From Magnetospirillum sp. (GTDB taxonomy: Bacteria; Pseudomonadota; Alphaproteobacteria; Rhodospirillales; Magnetospirillaceae): a DNA stretch of 36,452 nucleotides. Made by a program: the position numbers and the translations under genes. The notes under the pieces were generated by a model. The model ran no database searches and had not been told where the DNA came from. It worked only from the letters and a program-made list of their open reading frames with translations. The DNA lies in contig JACRFY010000117.1 of NCBI GenBank assembly GCA_016212565.1, positions 1-36,452 of the forward strand, in the 5' to 3' direction. Of this stretch, positions 10,328 through 20,101 are shown piece after piece. Within the stretch, counting starts at the first letter, position 1. Every line of letters begins with the position of its first letter.

Positions 10328-11099
10328 AGATCTCGCAGCCGGTGGCGGTTACGCCGATCGAGTGCTCGAACTGCGCCGACAGGGACTTGTCCTTGGTCAC
10401 CGCCGTCCAGCCGTCGGCGAGGATCTTGGTGTCGGGACGGCCGGCATTGATCATCGGCTCGATGGTGAAGAACATTCCTTCCTTGAGCTCCACGCCGCGG
10501 CCGGGCAGGCCGTAATGCATGACATTGGGCGGCTCGTGGAACACCCGGCCGAGGCCGTGGCCGCAGAAGTCGCGCACCACCGAGAAGCGATGCCGCTCGA
10601 CCAGGGTCTGGATGGCATGGCCGATATCGCCCAGGGTGGCGCCGGGACGGACCAGCTCGATGGCGCGCATCAGCGCTTCGTAGGTCACTTCGACCAGCTT
10701 GCGCGCCTTGATGCCCACCTTGCCGACATAGTACATGCGGCTGGAATCGCCATGCCAGCCGTCGACGATCGGGGTGACGTCGATGTTGACGACGTCGCCG
10801 TCCTCCAGCCGTTTGTCGCTGGGGATGCCGTGGCAGACGACGTGGTTGACCGAGGTGCAGATCGAGCGCGGGAAGCCGCGGTAGTTCAGCGGCGCGCTGA
10901 CGGCACCGCGGGCGGCGACGAACTCGGCGCACAGGCTGTCGATCTCGGCGGTGGTGACGCCGGGTTGGACGAAGGGCGTGATGTAGTCCAAGGTCTCGGC
11001 GGCCAGCCGGCCGGCCTTGCGCATGCCCTCGAAATCCGCCGCGTCATGCACGGCGATGCGGCCGGCTTCCCTGTCTTCGCGTTCCATCCCGTCCTTCAT
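10284..11099 (-). CDS. map: type I methionyl aminopeptidase
   Basis: GDVVNIDVTPIVDGWHGDSSRMYYVG, FCGHGLGRVFHEPPNVMHYG, GMFFTIEPMIN, AQFEHSIGVT. Confidence 0.95.
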   Translation of the reverse strand: MKDGMEREDREAGRIAVHDAADFEGMRKAGRLAAETLDYITPFVQPGVTTAEIDSLCAEFVAARGAVSAPLNYRGFPRSICTSVNHVVCHGIPSDKRLEDGDVVNIDVTPIVDGWHGDSSRMYYVGKVGIKARKLVEVTYEALMRAIELVRPGATLGDIGHAIQTLVERHRFSVVRDFCGHGLGRVFHEPPNVMHYGLPGRGVELKEGMFFTIEPMINAGRPDTKILADGWTAVTKDKSLSAQFEHSIGVTATGCEIFTLSPKGWHCPPYE

Positions 11100-11794
11100 C
11101 CGGCAAAATCCAGTCTTGAGCCGATGGAAATTCCCTCCAGGCCCATTCGGCAGGTATAGCAGATCGCCTCGACGCCGTCGCCTGTGGCCTGCACCAGTGC
11201 CGCGGCATAGGCCGGGTCGATGTCGGCGGCGATGCGAAAGGCACCGCAATCCTCACGTTGCACCAGATAGAGCATCACCGCCCGCGCCCCCTGGCGGACC
11301 ATGGCCGACAGTTCGGCCAGATGCTTGGCGCCGCGGGCGGTGACGGCATCGGGAAATTCGGCTCGGTTACCGCGTTTGAGGTGGACGTTCTTGATTTCGA
11401 CATAGCATGTAGGGCGGTCGGCCGCCTCCAGCAACAGGTCGATGCGCGAGTTGTGGCCATAGCGCACCTCGCGGCGGATGGCGGCATAGCCGGCCAGCTC
11501 TGGAATCTCGCCCGCGGCGATGGCGGCGGCGGCGATGGCATTGGGATGGGCGGTGTTGACCCCGACCAGGGCCCCGTCGACGCGCACCAGCTCCCAGCTC
11601 CAGCGCAGCTTGCGGGTCGGCGCGGCGGCCGGCGACAGCCACACTTCCATGCCGGGATCGGCGGTTCCCAGCATGGCCCCCGTATTGGCGACATGCGCGG
11701 TCACCTCTTCGCCCGAGTCGAGGCGGACATCGGCGAAGAAGCGCTTGTAGCGACGGATCAGGGTGGCGCGCACCAGCGGCGAGGGGAAGAGCAT
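11096..11794 (-). CDS. sfsA: DNA/RNA nuclease SfsA
   Basis: LVRATLIRRYKRFFADV, HVANTGAMLG, YVEIKNVHLKRGNRAEFPDAVTARGAKHLAEL; 4-nt overlap with map start. Confidence 0.92.
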   Translation of the reverse strand: MLFPSPLVRATLIRRYKRFFADVRLDSGEEVTAHVANTGAMLGTADPGMEVWLSPAAAPTRKLRWSWELVRVDGALVGVNTAHPNAIAAAAIAAGEIPELAGYAAIRREVRYGHNSRIDLLLEAADRPTCYVEIKNVHLKRGNRAEFPDAVTARGAKHLAELSAMVRQGARAVMLYLVQREDCGAFRIAADIDPAYAAALVQATGDGVEAICYTCRMGLEGISIGSRLDFAG

Positions 11795-11871
11795 CGGCGA
11801 TGGGAGCACAAAGGGCGGGGAAGGGCAACCGCCCCCTTGCCCGCGCGCCGCCATGGGGCTATCGATCCTCC

Positions 11872-13065
11872 ATGAGCATGCCTTCTCCCCTTGACGCCGC
11901 GGTGATCGGCGGCGGACCGGCCGGGCTGATGGCCGCCGAGGCGCTGGCCGCTGCCGGCATTGCCGTCGACCTGTTCGATGCCATGCCCTCGGTGGGGCGC
12001 AAGCTGCTGCTGGCCGGCAAGGGCGGACTCAACCTCACCCATTCCGAGTCGTTCGACGCCTTCCTCGCCCGCTATCGCGACGCCGCGGGCGTGCTGGAGC
12101 CCAGCCTGCGTGCCTTCGGTCCGCAACAGGTGCGGTCCTGGGCGCAGGGGTTGGGCGTCGACACCTTCGTCGGCAGTTCGGGGCGGGTGTTTCCGACCGA
12201 TTTCAAGGCGGCCCCGCTGCTGCGCGCCTGGTTGCGGCGGCTGAAGGCGGCCGGGGTGCGCCTGCATGCCCGCCACCGCTGGCAGGGATGGGACGAGTCC
12301 GGCCGTCTGGTCTTCGCCGCCCCGGCCGGACCGCTCGCCGTCGCCGCCCGGCGCACCGTGCTGGCCCTCGGCGGAGCCAGTTGGCCGCAATTGGGCTCGG
12401 ACGGACGATGGATGGGGATCCTCGCCGCCGCCGGCATCGCCACCGCGCCGCTGCGCCCGGCCAATTGCGGCTTCGATGCCGGCTGGAGCGAGGGCTTTGC
12501 CGCCCGGTTCGCCGGCTGTCCGGTCAAGCCGGTGGCCGTGTCCTTCGCCGGGCAGACGGTGCGGGGCGAACTGATGCCGACCGCAACCGGCGTCGAGGGC
12601 GGCGCGGTCTACGCCCTGTCGGCGGCGTTGCGCGACGCCATCGCTGCCGACGGCGCGGCGGTGCTGCGCGTCGACCTCAAGCCGGACTGGACCCTCGACC
12701 GGGTGGCGCAGGCGCTGGCGGCACCGCGGGGCAGCCGCTCGCTGTCGACCCATCTCGCCCGCACCCTGCGGCTGGAGGGAGCGGCGGCGGCGCTGCTGCG
12801 CGAGGGGAAGGTCGGCGTCGATGCCGCCGCGGTCAAGGCCTTGCCGCTGCGTCTGACCGCCCCGCGGCCGCTGGCCGAGGCCATCAGCACCGCCGGCGGG
12901 ATCCGCTTCGCGGCGGTGGATGACGGACTGATGCTGGCAACCAAGCCGGGGGTTTTCGTCTGCGGGGAAATGCTCGACTGGGAGGCGCCTACCGGCGGTT
13001 ATCTGCTCAACGCCTGTCTGGCCTCCGGCCTCTCCGCCGTGGCGGAGGAGGCGCGGTGGCGGTGA
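11872..13065 (+). CDS. NAD(P)/FAD-dependent oxidoreductase, HI0933/YhiN-like
   Basis: AAVIGGGPAGLMAAEALAAAG dinucleotide fold; VGRKLLLAGKGGLNLTHSE; CGEMLDWEAPTGGYLLNACLASG. Confidence 0.92.
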   Translation: MSMPSPLDAAVIGGGPAGLMAAEALAAAGIAVDLFDAMPSVGRKLLLAGKGGLNLTHSESFDAFLARYRDAAGVLEPSLRAFGPQQVRSWAQGLGVDTFVGSSGRVFPTDFKAAPLLRAWLRRLKAAGVRLHARHRWQGWDESGRLVFAAPAGPLAVAARRTVLALGGASWPQLGSDGRWMGILAAAGIATAPLRPANCGFDAGWSEGFAARFAGCPVKPVAVSFAGQTVRGELMPTATGVEGGAVYALSAALRDAIAADGAAVLRVDLKPDWTLDRVAQALAAPRGSRSLSTHLARTLRLEGAAAALLREGKVGVDAAAVKALPLRLTAPRPLAEAISTAGGIRFAAVDDGLMLATKPGVFVCGEMLDWEAPTGGYLLNACLASGLSAVAEEARWR

Positions 13066-13129
13066 CGACGCGCCTTGCGGCAAACCCGCATCGGGGTAAT
13101 ATTCATTTTGTAGCGATCGGGGGAACGCC

Positions 13130-13759
13130 GTGGGGCTTCGTATTGTAATTGCCGAGGACCAGCAATTGGTCCGACAGGGCTTGGCGGCGCTGCTCAACTC
13201 CGACGACATCGCCATCGTCGGCGAGGCCGAGGATGGCGAGCGGGCGGTGGCGATGACCGTCGAGCTGCGGCCGGACATCGTGCTGATGGACCTGTCGATG
13301 CCGGTTTTCGACGGCGTCGAGGCGACGCGGCGCATCAAGCGGCGGGCGCCGGGGGTGCGGGTGCTGATTCTGACCATCGCCAACGACGAGCGGCGGGTCG
13401 CCGAGGCCCTGGCCGCCGGTGCCGACGGCTATGCGCTGAAGAAATCCGGCCATATCGACCTGATGGCGGCCATCTCGGCGGTGCGGGCCGGCCGGCCCTA
13501 TCTCGGGCCGGGCATCGACGCCACGGTGGTCCAGGAATTCCTCGACGGCGGCGAGGGGGTCGGCAACATGCTGACCGCCCGCGAGACCGAGGTGCTGCGC
13601 CTGATCGCCCATGGGCTGAAGAACCGCGAGATCGCCGATTCGCTGACCATCGCCATCAAGACGGTCGAGACCCACCGCACCAAGATCATGCAGAAGCTCG
13701 ACCTGCACAATTCCGCGGAACTCACCGCCTATGCGCTGCGCCGGGGGTTGATCGAGTAG
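13130..13759 (+). CDS. NarL/FixJ-type response regulator with LuxR HTH (no adjacent kinase)
   Basis: GTG start; IVIAEDQQLVRQGL, DIVLMDLSMPVFDGVEA, LTAREtEVLRLIAHGLKNREIADSLTIAIKTVETHRTKIMQKL. Confidence 0.92.
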   Translation: MGLRIVIAEDQQLVRQGLAALLNSDDIAIVGEAEDGERAVAMTVELRPDIVLMDLSMPVFDGVEATRRIKRRAPGVRVLILTIANDERRVAEALAAGADGYALKKSGHIDLMAAISAVRAGRPYLGPGIDATVVQEFLDGGEGVGNMLTARETEVLRLIAHGLKNREIADSLTIAIKTVETHRTKIMQKLDLHNSAELTAYALRRGLIE

Positions 13760-13764
13760 TCGGG

Positions 13765-14946
13765 CTACCGGCTCTTGTCGACCAGGAAGCTTTCGCGCAC
13801 GAATCCCGCGATATCGGCCAGCGGCGTGGTCTGGGCGATCTTCTTCAGCCGCGCCCGCTGGACCAGCTTGGCCAGATAGTCGGGGCGGCCGGGCAGGCCG
13901 AAGGCGCGCAGGAAGGCCGCCTGGCCGAGGATGTCGTGGGCGGTGACCAGCAGCACCGCCAGTTGCGCCTTGGTCAGCCCCAATTCGCCGACCAGCATCT
14001 TGGCGGTCATGGCGCCAACCCCGGTCAGGACTTCGGTAATCTTGACCGTGGCGCCGGGGTCGAGCAGGGCCCCGCGCACGCTGGGATCGATCAGCTCCAT
14101 GCCGAAGGCGGCGGCCTTGAGCAGCCGGCCGTCGGCGGTGAGGATCTCGTCGAGGCGGGCGCGTTCGTCCCGGGCGGTCGACCCGCTCGCCGGGAAGCGG
14201 GCGGGCGGCAGGGCGGGCAGGGAAAAATTGCCGGGCCCGGTCAGGGCTTGCGGCAGCTTCGGCTTCTGCGCCGGGGCGGGCGGCCACAGCGGCGTCGGTT
14301 CCGGCGCCTCGGTCGGCGGCGGCGGATGGGCGGGGTCGAGCTTGAGGCGGTGGATGTCGGCGGCCAACCGGTAGTCGAGCAGCCGGACGCCCAGGCGCTG
14401 CACCAGGCGGGGCGACAGGGTGGCATACTCGGCCACCAGCGGCACCTGCCAGTCGTGCAGAAGGAGGGCCTTGAAGGCATCGTAGAGGATCTCGCCGCGG
14501 CTGCGCTGCGCCCGCGGGGCGTCGGACAAGGCCAGCAGGGCCAACAGGCGGTCGAGCAGGGTGGTCTTGCCCTTGCGATGGCGCAGGCGTAACGGACGGC
14601 TGCTGTCGTCGAGGCGACGGCGGAAGTGGCGCTTGGCGGCGGTGCGCACGATCATCGCCACCACTTCGTCGAGGCTGCGCCCGCATTCGAGCAGGGCATC
14701 GGCGGTCTCGACCGGAACCCGGTGACGGTCGATCAGCAGGTCGCGGAAGCCGTCGGGATTGGCGCGGAAGGCGGCGAAGCACCGCTCAAGCAGGCCGAGA
14801 TCGTCGAGAATGGCTTCCAGCGCGGCGCGGCGCGGCAAGGCGGCGACGTCGGGGACGATGTCCGCCAGGGCGTCGACCACCGGGCCCTGCAATGTGGCGT
14901 TGATCCGGCGAACCAGGGCGGCTTGCTCGGCGGGGCGAGGCGGCAT
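13765..14946 (-). CDS. uncharacterised protein, paralog A
   Basis: MPPRPAEQAALVRRINATLQGPVVDALADIVPDV...; homologous to the neighbouring 15000-16121 product over N-terminal and C-terminal blocks. Confidence 0.8.
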   Translation of the reverse strand: MPPRPAEQAALVRRINATLQGPVVDALADIVPDVAALPRRAALEAILDDLGLLERCFAAFRANPDGFRDLLIDRHRVPVETADALLECGRSLDEVVAMIVRTAAKRHFRRRLDDSSRPLRLRHRKGKTTLLDRLLALLALSDAPRAQRSRGEILYDAFKALLLHDWQVPLVAEYATLSPRLVQRLGVRLLDYRLAADIHRLKLDPAHPPPPTEAPEPTPLWPPAPAQKPKLPQALTGPGNFSLPALPPARFPASGSTARDERARLDEILTADGRLLKAAAFGMELIDPSVRGALLDPGATVKITEVLTGVGAMTAKMLVGELGLTKAQLAVLLVTAHDILGQAAFLRAFGLPGRPDYLAKLVQRARLKKIAQTTPLADIAGFVRESFLVDKSR

Positions 14947-14999
14947 CGTCGACTCCGGCGGTTGCCGCCATGATGGCACGGCGACGGCGGTTCGGTCGA

Positions 15000-16121
15000 T
15001 CATCCGCTTCCATTTCCGGCGCCGCCTTTGGCCCGTGCGAACAGGCGGCGGACGAAGGCGGCGCAATCGGGCAGTTCCGAGGCCTGGCTGATGCCGCATT
15101 CGCGCGCCTTGTCGATCATGCGCATCACCAGATCGGCCTCGCCGGGCTGGCCGAACAGGCGGCCGTAGACCACATCGCCGACGCAGCCGTTGGCGGTCAG
15201 CAGGATCACCGCCAACTGATCGGTGCGCAGGCCCAACTCGGCCACCAACAGCTTGACCGGGAAGCCGCCGGTGGCGCGCAGGATCTCGATCGCCCGCAGC
15301 ATCTGGCCGGGGTCGGCCATGGTGGCCCGCACGTCGGGGCGCAACAGGGTGGCGGTGAAGGATTCGCTGCGCAGCCGCTTGCCGTCGCCGGACAGAATGT
15401 CGCCGAGACGGGCGCGCTCGTCGGCGCGGCCGCTGGTGGTGGGCGGGACCGGGGTCATCGTCGGCCCCTTGGCCGGGCCGTCCTGACCGCCGGAGACCGG
15501 TGTCGCCATGCCGGCGGCCTCGTCGGCCTCGGAGAGAATGCGGCGCAGCCGCTCGGGCTCGCGAATGTCGAGCAGCCGCGGCCCCAGCGCCCGCACCAGA
15601 CCGGGGGTCATGTCGCAATAGGTCGGCACCAGCGGCACCTGCCACTCGTGCAGCAGGTAGTCCTTGATGGCGTCGTAAAGCTCGTCTGCGGCGGTGCGCA
15701 TCTTGGGCTTGGCGGCGGCAGTGGGGGGGGAGACCTGATGCAGGCGCGGGGCCAACGGCTTGACCGCGGTCTCGGGGGACAGGCGGCGGCGGAAATAACG
15801 CTTGGCGCAGGTCCGCACCACCATGGCGATCACCTGCTGCAAGGTCCGCCCGCAGGACAGCGCGGCGGTATCGTCGGCGACCGGGCGGTGGCGCTGGTCG
15901 ACGACGATGAAGCGGAAATTCTCCCGCTCGCGCCGGAAGGTCTGGAAGCAGCGCGACAGCAGGTCGAGGTCGTCGAGGGTGCGCTCGTAGGCTTCCTGGC
16001 GCGGCATGGCGCGAATTTCGGGCACGAGCTGGGCGAGGACGTCGATCACCGGACCCTGGAGGGTGTCGTTGACCCGTCGGATGGCCGTGGCGGCATCGAT
16101 GTCGGCGGTTGCGGTTGCCAT
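15000..16121 (-). CDS. uncharacterised protein, paralog B
   Basis: MATATADIDAATAIRRVNDTLQGPVIDVLAQLVPEI...; start preceded by GGAGGATGAAGAG; paralogous to 13765-14946. Confidence 0.8.
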   Translation of the reverse strand: MATATADIDAATAIRRVNDTLQGPVIDVLAQLVPEIRAMPRQEAYERTLDDLDLLSRCFQTFRRERENFRFIVVDQRHRPVADDTAALSCGRTLQQVIAMVVRTCAKRYFRRRLSPETAVKPLAPRLHQVSPPTAAAKPKMRTAADELYDAIKDYLLHEWQVPLVPTYCDMTPGLVRALGPRLLDIREPERLRRILSEADEAAGMATPVSGGQDGPAKGPTMTPVPPTTSGRADERARLGDILSGDGKRLRSESFTATLLRPDVRATMADPGQMLRAIEILRATGGFPVKLLVAELGLRTDQLAVILLTANGCVGDVVYGRLFGQPGEADLVMRMIDKARECGISQASELPDCAAFVRRLFARAKGGAGNGSG

Positions 16122-16270
16122 CTCTTCATCCTCCGTCCCCGGAACGGAAATAGATAAAATTTTATTCAAATAAGTAATAATCGGCACATTCGAAGCGTGC
16201 TTATACTATTTTCCGGTTTGTCGCCCGTGTCAAGTATGGCGTCGTATTAGTGGTGTTGGCAGTAGAGCGC

Positions 16271-16285
16271 TTAACATTTGGTTAA
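16271..16285. promoter_or_regulatory. candidate CtrA-type box TTAA-N7-TTAA
   Basis: TTAACATTTGGTTAA upstream of the RlpA-like gene; matches TTAA-N7-TTAA spacing. Confidence 0.4.
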
Positions 16286-16422
16286 AATGCATGGCATCTA
16301 TAGTGTTGTGCACAGCCGGCCGGCGGTTGTGAGCGTTTTCGGCCCCGGGGTTGCTGTCACTTGCCCGTTTCGTCGTCCTCGTGGCACTGCTGACGGCGCA
16401 GATGGCCGAGGAGGATGCCGTG

Positions 16423-16968
16423 GATCGCCGGTTGCGCATGGGTGTAATGATGCTGGCGCTGGCCTTGGGGGCCTGTTCGACCGCGTCCGAGACGGTGCGA
16501 TTGCCGCCGCCGCCGCCGCTGTCCCCGCCGCCGAAGGTGAACTGCGAGCGACCCAAGGCGGCGGTCGGGCGCTACAAGGTCGGCGAGCCGTACAAGGTCG
16601 CCGGAATCGTCTATCGGCCGGTCGAATCCTGGGACTACGACGCCCGCGGCCGGGCGTCGTGGTACGGCGCCGGCTTTCATGGCAAGCAGACCGCCAATGG
16701 CGAGGTGTTCGATCAGGACGCCCTCACCGCCGCCCATCAAACGTTGCCGCTGCCCTCGGTGGTGCGGGTCACCAACCTGGAGAACGGACGTTCCCTGGTG
16801 CTGCGGGTCAACGACCGCGGGCCGTTCGTCGCCGGGCGGATCCTCGACGTTTCGCGCAAGGCGGCGCGACTGCTGAAATTCCACGACAAGGGGGTGACCC
16901 AGGTGCGGGTTCAGGTGCTGGAAAAGGAAAGCCGCGCCGCCGCGGCCGAGGCGGGGTGGAAGGGCTGA
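16423..16968 (+). CDS. RlpA-like septal ring lipoprotein (double-psi beta barrel)
   Basis: GTG start after GAGGAGG; lipobox LALGAC; GRASWYGAGFHGKQTANGEVFD, LPSVVRVTNLENGRSLVLRVNDRGPF. Confidence 0.9.
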   Translation, partial: DRRLRMGVMMLALALGACSTASETVRLPPPPPLSPPPKVNCERPKAAVGRYKVGEPYKVAGIVYRPVESWDYDARGRASWYGAGFHGKQTANGEVFDQDALTAAHQTLPLPSVVRVTNLENGRSLVLRVNDRGPFVAGRILDVSRKAARLLKFHDKGVTQVRVQVLEKESRAAAAEAGWKG

Positions 16969-17065
16969 CCTGTTGCACAGTGTTACACTTCGGCCGGCGT
17001 CCCGACATCACCCGGTTACAGCAGGGTGGTCAAATAGCCTCATCGAACAACGCGAGGAGGATGCC

Positions 17066-17365
17066 ATGAAGACCCTGATGAAGACCGTTGCCGCCCTGGC
17101 GGGCGTCCTCGTCGTCTCCGGCTGTGCCGCCACGGCACAGGAACCGACGCCGCCGCAGGCCTATGGCCCCGGCTGGCGCCACCAGCAGATGATGGCGGCG
17201 TGGCAGGACGGCAAGGCACCGCCGGCTCCGATGATGATGATGCGCGGTCGCGGCCCGGGGATGATGGCGGTCGGCCCCGACGGCAAGATCGACCTCACCA
17301 AGCTGCCGCCGGGGTGCCCCTATGCCCAAGCGCAGCAGCCCGGGCCGGCGCAGCCGGCCAAGTGA
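17066..17365 (+). CDS. small putative lipoprotein, Met/Pro/Gly-rich
   Basis: MKTLMKTVAALAGVLVVSGCAATAQ lipobox VSGC; GAGGAGG upstream. Confidence 0.7.
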   Translation: MKTLMKTVAALAGVLVVSGCAATAQEPTPPQAYGPGWRHQQMMAAWQDGKAPPAPMMMMRGRGPGMMAVGPDGKIDLTKLPPGCPYAQAQQPGPAQPAK

Positions 17366-17375
17366 CCGCTTCGCC

Positions 17376-17425
17376 GCGGCCGGGGGAGGGGACGCCGTTC
17401 GTCTCCCCCGGCCGCATTTCTTTGG
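17376..17425 (+). terminator. putative rho-independent terminator
   Basis: Perfect 13-bp stem GCGGCCGGGGGAG (17376-17388)/CTCCCCCGGCCGC (17403-17415) followed by ATTTCTTT. Confidence 0.65.
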
Positions 17426-17514
17426 TCGGGGGAAGCTCCGGGACGCGGCGCCCGGTTCCCTTGCCTTCGCCGACGCGCTAGGATCGCCGGGCACCATTAT
17501 CGCCGGGGCCGTCC

Positions 17515-19152
17515 ATGCCGTTCTTTCGCCGCCTTGCCGTATTCGCCGCCCTGCTGCTGGCGCCCGGCCTTGCCATGGCCAAGGATGAGCTGGTGATCGG
17601 CATCACCCAGTTCCCGGCCGCCTTTCATCCGTCCATCGAGTCGATGCTGGCCAAGACCTATATCCTTGGCCTGGCGCGGCGCCCGCTGACCGCCTTCGAC
17701 GCCCAGTGGAAGCTGGTGTGCATGCTGTGCACCGAGTTGCCGACGCTGGAGAACGGGCTGGCCAAGCGCGAGGGCAAGGGCATCGCCGTCACCTATACCC
17801 TGCGCCCCGACGCCCGCTGGGGCGATGGCACCCCGGTGAGCAGCGACGACGCCGTCTTCACCTGGCTGGTCGGCCGCCATCCGTTGAGCGGCGTCGCCAG
17901 CCGCGAACTCTATCAGCGCATCACCCGGGTCGAGGTGAAGGGCCCGCGCACCTTCATTCTCCATTTCGACCGCACCACCTTCGACTACAACGCCGTCAAC
18001 GACTTCGCCTTGCTGCCCGCCCATATCGAGCGGCCGCGTTTCGAGAGCGCCCCGGCCGAGTACCGCAACCGTACCGCCTTCGAGCAGGACACCACCAATC
18101 CCGGCCTCTACAACGGCCCGTTCCATATCACCGAGGTGGTGCAGGGCAGTGCCGTGGTCCTGGCGTTCAATCCGCAATGGACCGGCCCGCGGCCGGCCTT
18201 CAACCGCATCGTCGTCAAGACCATCGAGAACACCGCGGCGCTGGAGGCCAACCTGCTGTCCGGCGGCGTCGACATGATTGCGGGCGAACTGGGGCTGCCG
18301 CTCGACCAGGCGCTGGCGTTCGAGAAGCGCCAGGGCAATCGTTTCGTCGTCACCACCAAGCCCAGCCTGGTCTACGAGCACATCGACCTCAACCTGACCA
18401 GCCCGATTCTCGCCGATGTCCGGGTCCGTCGCGCCCTGTTGCTGGCCGCCGACCGCGCCACCCTGACCAAGCAGTTGTTCGCCGGCCGCCAGCCGGTGGC
18501 CCATGCGCTGGTGCCGCAGCTCGACTGGGTGCATGCCGACGACCTGCCGAAGTATCCCTACGACCCGGCCAAGGCGGCGGCCCTGCTCGACGAGGCGGGG
18601 TGGAAGCTCTCCGGCGGCATTCGCCGCAACGCCAAGGGCGACCCGCTGGCGGTCGAACTGGCGACCACCGCCGGCAACCGTTCGCGCGAGTTGGTGGCCC
18701 AGGTGCTGCAGGCGCAGTGGCGCAAGGCGGGCATCGAGGTCCGTCTGGTCGCCCAGCCGCCGCGGGTGTTCTTCGGCGACACGGTGACCAAGCGCCGGTT
18801 CCCCCACCTGGCGATGTTCGCCTGGTATTCGGCGCCCGAGAGCGTGCCGCGCTCGCAGCTGCATTCGTCGATGGTGCCCGAGGCCGACAACAACTGGGCG
18901 GGGCAGAACTACACCGGCTATGCCGACCCGGACATGGACCAGCTGATCGACGCCATCGAGGTCGAACTGGACCGCGTCAAGCGCAAGCGGCTGTGGCGCG
19001 ACTTGCAGGTGAAATACGCCACCGACCTGCCGGCGCTGCCGCTGTATTTCCGCGCCGACGCCCACATTTGGCCCAAGGCGCTGAAAGGCGTGGTGCCCAC
19101 CGGGCACCAGGACCCCAGCACGCTGTGGGTGGAGCAGTGGCGGTGGGAGTAG
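17515..19152 (+). CDS. ABC transporter substrate-binding protein, family 5 (peptide/nickel type)
   Basis: Signal peptide then DELVIGITQFPAAFHPSIES; TYTLRPDARWGDGTPVSSDDAVFTW; YDPAKAAALLDEAGW. Confidence 0.92.
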   Translation: MPFFRRLAVFAALLLAPGLAMAKDELVIGITQFPAAFHPSIESMLAKTYILGLARRPLTAFDAQWKLVCMLCTELPTLENGLAKREGKGIAVTYTLRPDARWGDGTPVSSDDAVFTWLVGRHPLSGVASRELYQRITRVEVKGPRTFILHFDRTTFDYNAVNDFALLPAHIERPRFESAPAEYRNRTAFEQDTTNPGLYNGPFHITEVVQGSAVVLAFNPQWTGPRPAFNRIVVKTIENTAALEANLLSGGVDMIAGELGLPLDQALAFEKRQGNRFVVTTKPSLVYEHIDLNLTSPILADVRVRRALLLAADRATLTKQLFAGRQPVAHALVPQLDWVHADDLPKYPYDPAKAAALLDEAGWKLSGGIRRNAKGDPLAVELATTAGNRSRELVAQVLQAQWRKAGIEVRLVAQPPRVFFGDTVTKRRFPHLAMFAWYSAPESVPRSQLHSSMVPEADNNWAGQNYTGYADPDMDQLIDAIEVELDRVKRKRLWRDLQVKYATDLPALPLYFRADAHIWPKALKGVVPTGHQDPSTLWVEQWRWE

Positions 19153-19156
19153 GGCG

Positions 19157-20101
19157 GTGACCCGCCTTGTCGTCTCGCGGCTGATGCAATCGGTGGTCGT
19201 CCTGCTGGCGATGAGCGTGGTGGTCTACGGCCTGATGGGGCTGATGCCGGGCGATCCCATCGACCTGATGATCGCCTCCGACCCCCACCTGTCGCCGCTG
19301 GAGGCGGCACGGCTGAAGGCGCTCTACGGCCTCGACAAGCCGTGGACCGAGCGTTACCTGCGCTGGCTGGGGCAGGTGATGCAGGGTGAGTTCGGCTATT
19401 CGCGCCTGTATGCCAAGCCGGTCGGGACGGCGATGGCGCCGGCTTTGGCCAACACCGTGCTGCTGATGCTGACCGCGCTGGGCGTGGCGTTGGCGGTGGC
19501 GCTGCCGCTGGGCATTCTCGCGGCGGCGAAGGCCGGGCGGTGGATCGACGGCGCCATCAACCTGTTGGCCTTCGCCTCGGTGTCGGTGCCGACCTTCTGG
19601 CTGGGGCTGATGCTGATCCTGCTGTTCGCCGTCGCGTTGGGCTGGCTGCCGGCCGGCGGCGTCGACAGTCTGAGCGGCGGCGAGCGGCTCCGGCACCTGG
19701 TTCTGCCGGCGGCGACGCTGGCGATGGCCGGACTGGGGCAGTTCGCCCGCCACATGCGCGCCGCCCTGCTCGGCGAAGCGGCGGCCGACTATGTGCGTAC
19801 CGCGCGGGCCAAGGGCTGCGGGCCGCTGCGGGTGCTGCTTCGCCATCAGCTCCGCAATGCCTTGCTGCCGGTGACCACCATCCTTGCCCTCGAATTGGGG
19901 GGATTGTTCTCCGGCGCCCTGATCACCGAGACGGTCTTCGCTTGGCCGGGAATGGGACGGCTGATCTTCGAGGCGGTGATGGGCAACGATTTCAATCTCG
20001 CTTTGTCCGGCTTGCTGCTGGCGACGGCGATGACGCTGGTGGGCTCGATTCTCGCCGACCTCGCCTATGCCGGGCTCGATCCGCGGGTGCGGCTCGGATG
20101 A
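19157..20101 (+). CDS. ABC transporter permease (DppB-like)
   Basis: MTRLVVSRLMQSVVVLLAMSVVVYGLMGLMPGDPIDLM; ADYVRTARAKGCGPLRVLLRHQLRNALLPV. Confidence 0.92.
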   Translation: MTRLVVSRLMQSVVVLLAMSVVVYGLMGLMPGDPIDLMIASDPHLSPLEAARLKALYGLDKPWTERYLRWLGQVMQGEFGYSRLYAKPVGTAMAPALANTVLLMLTALGVALAVALPLGILAAAKAGRWIDGAINLLAFASVSVPTFWLGLMLILLFAVALGWLPAGGVDSLSGGERLRHLVLPAATLAMAGLGQFARHMRAALLGEAAADYVRTARAKGCGPLRVLLRHQLRNALLPVTTILALELGGLFSGALITETVFAWPGMGRLIFEAVMGNDFNLALSGLLLATAMTLVGSILADLAYAGLDPRVRLG

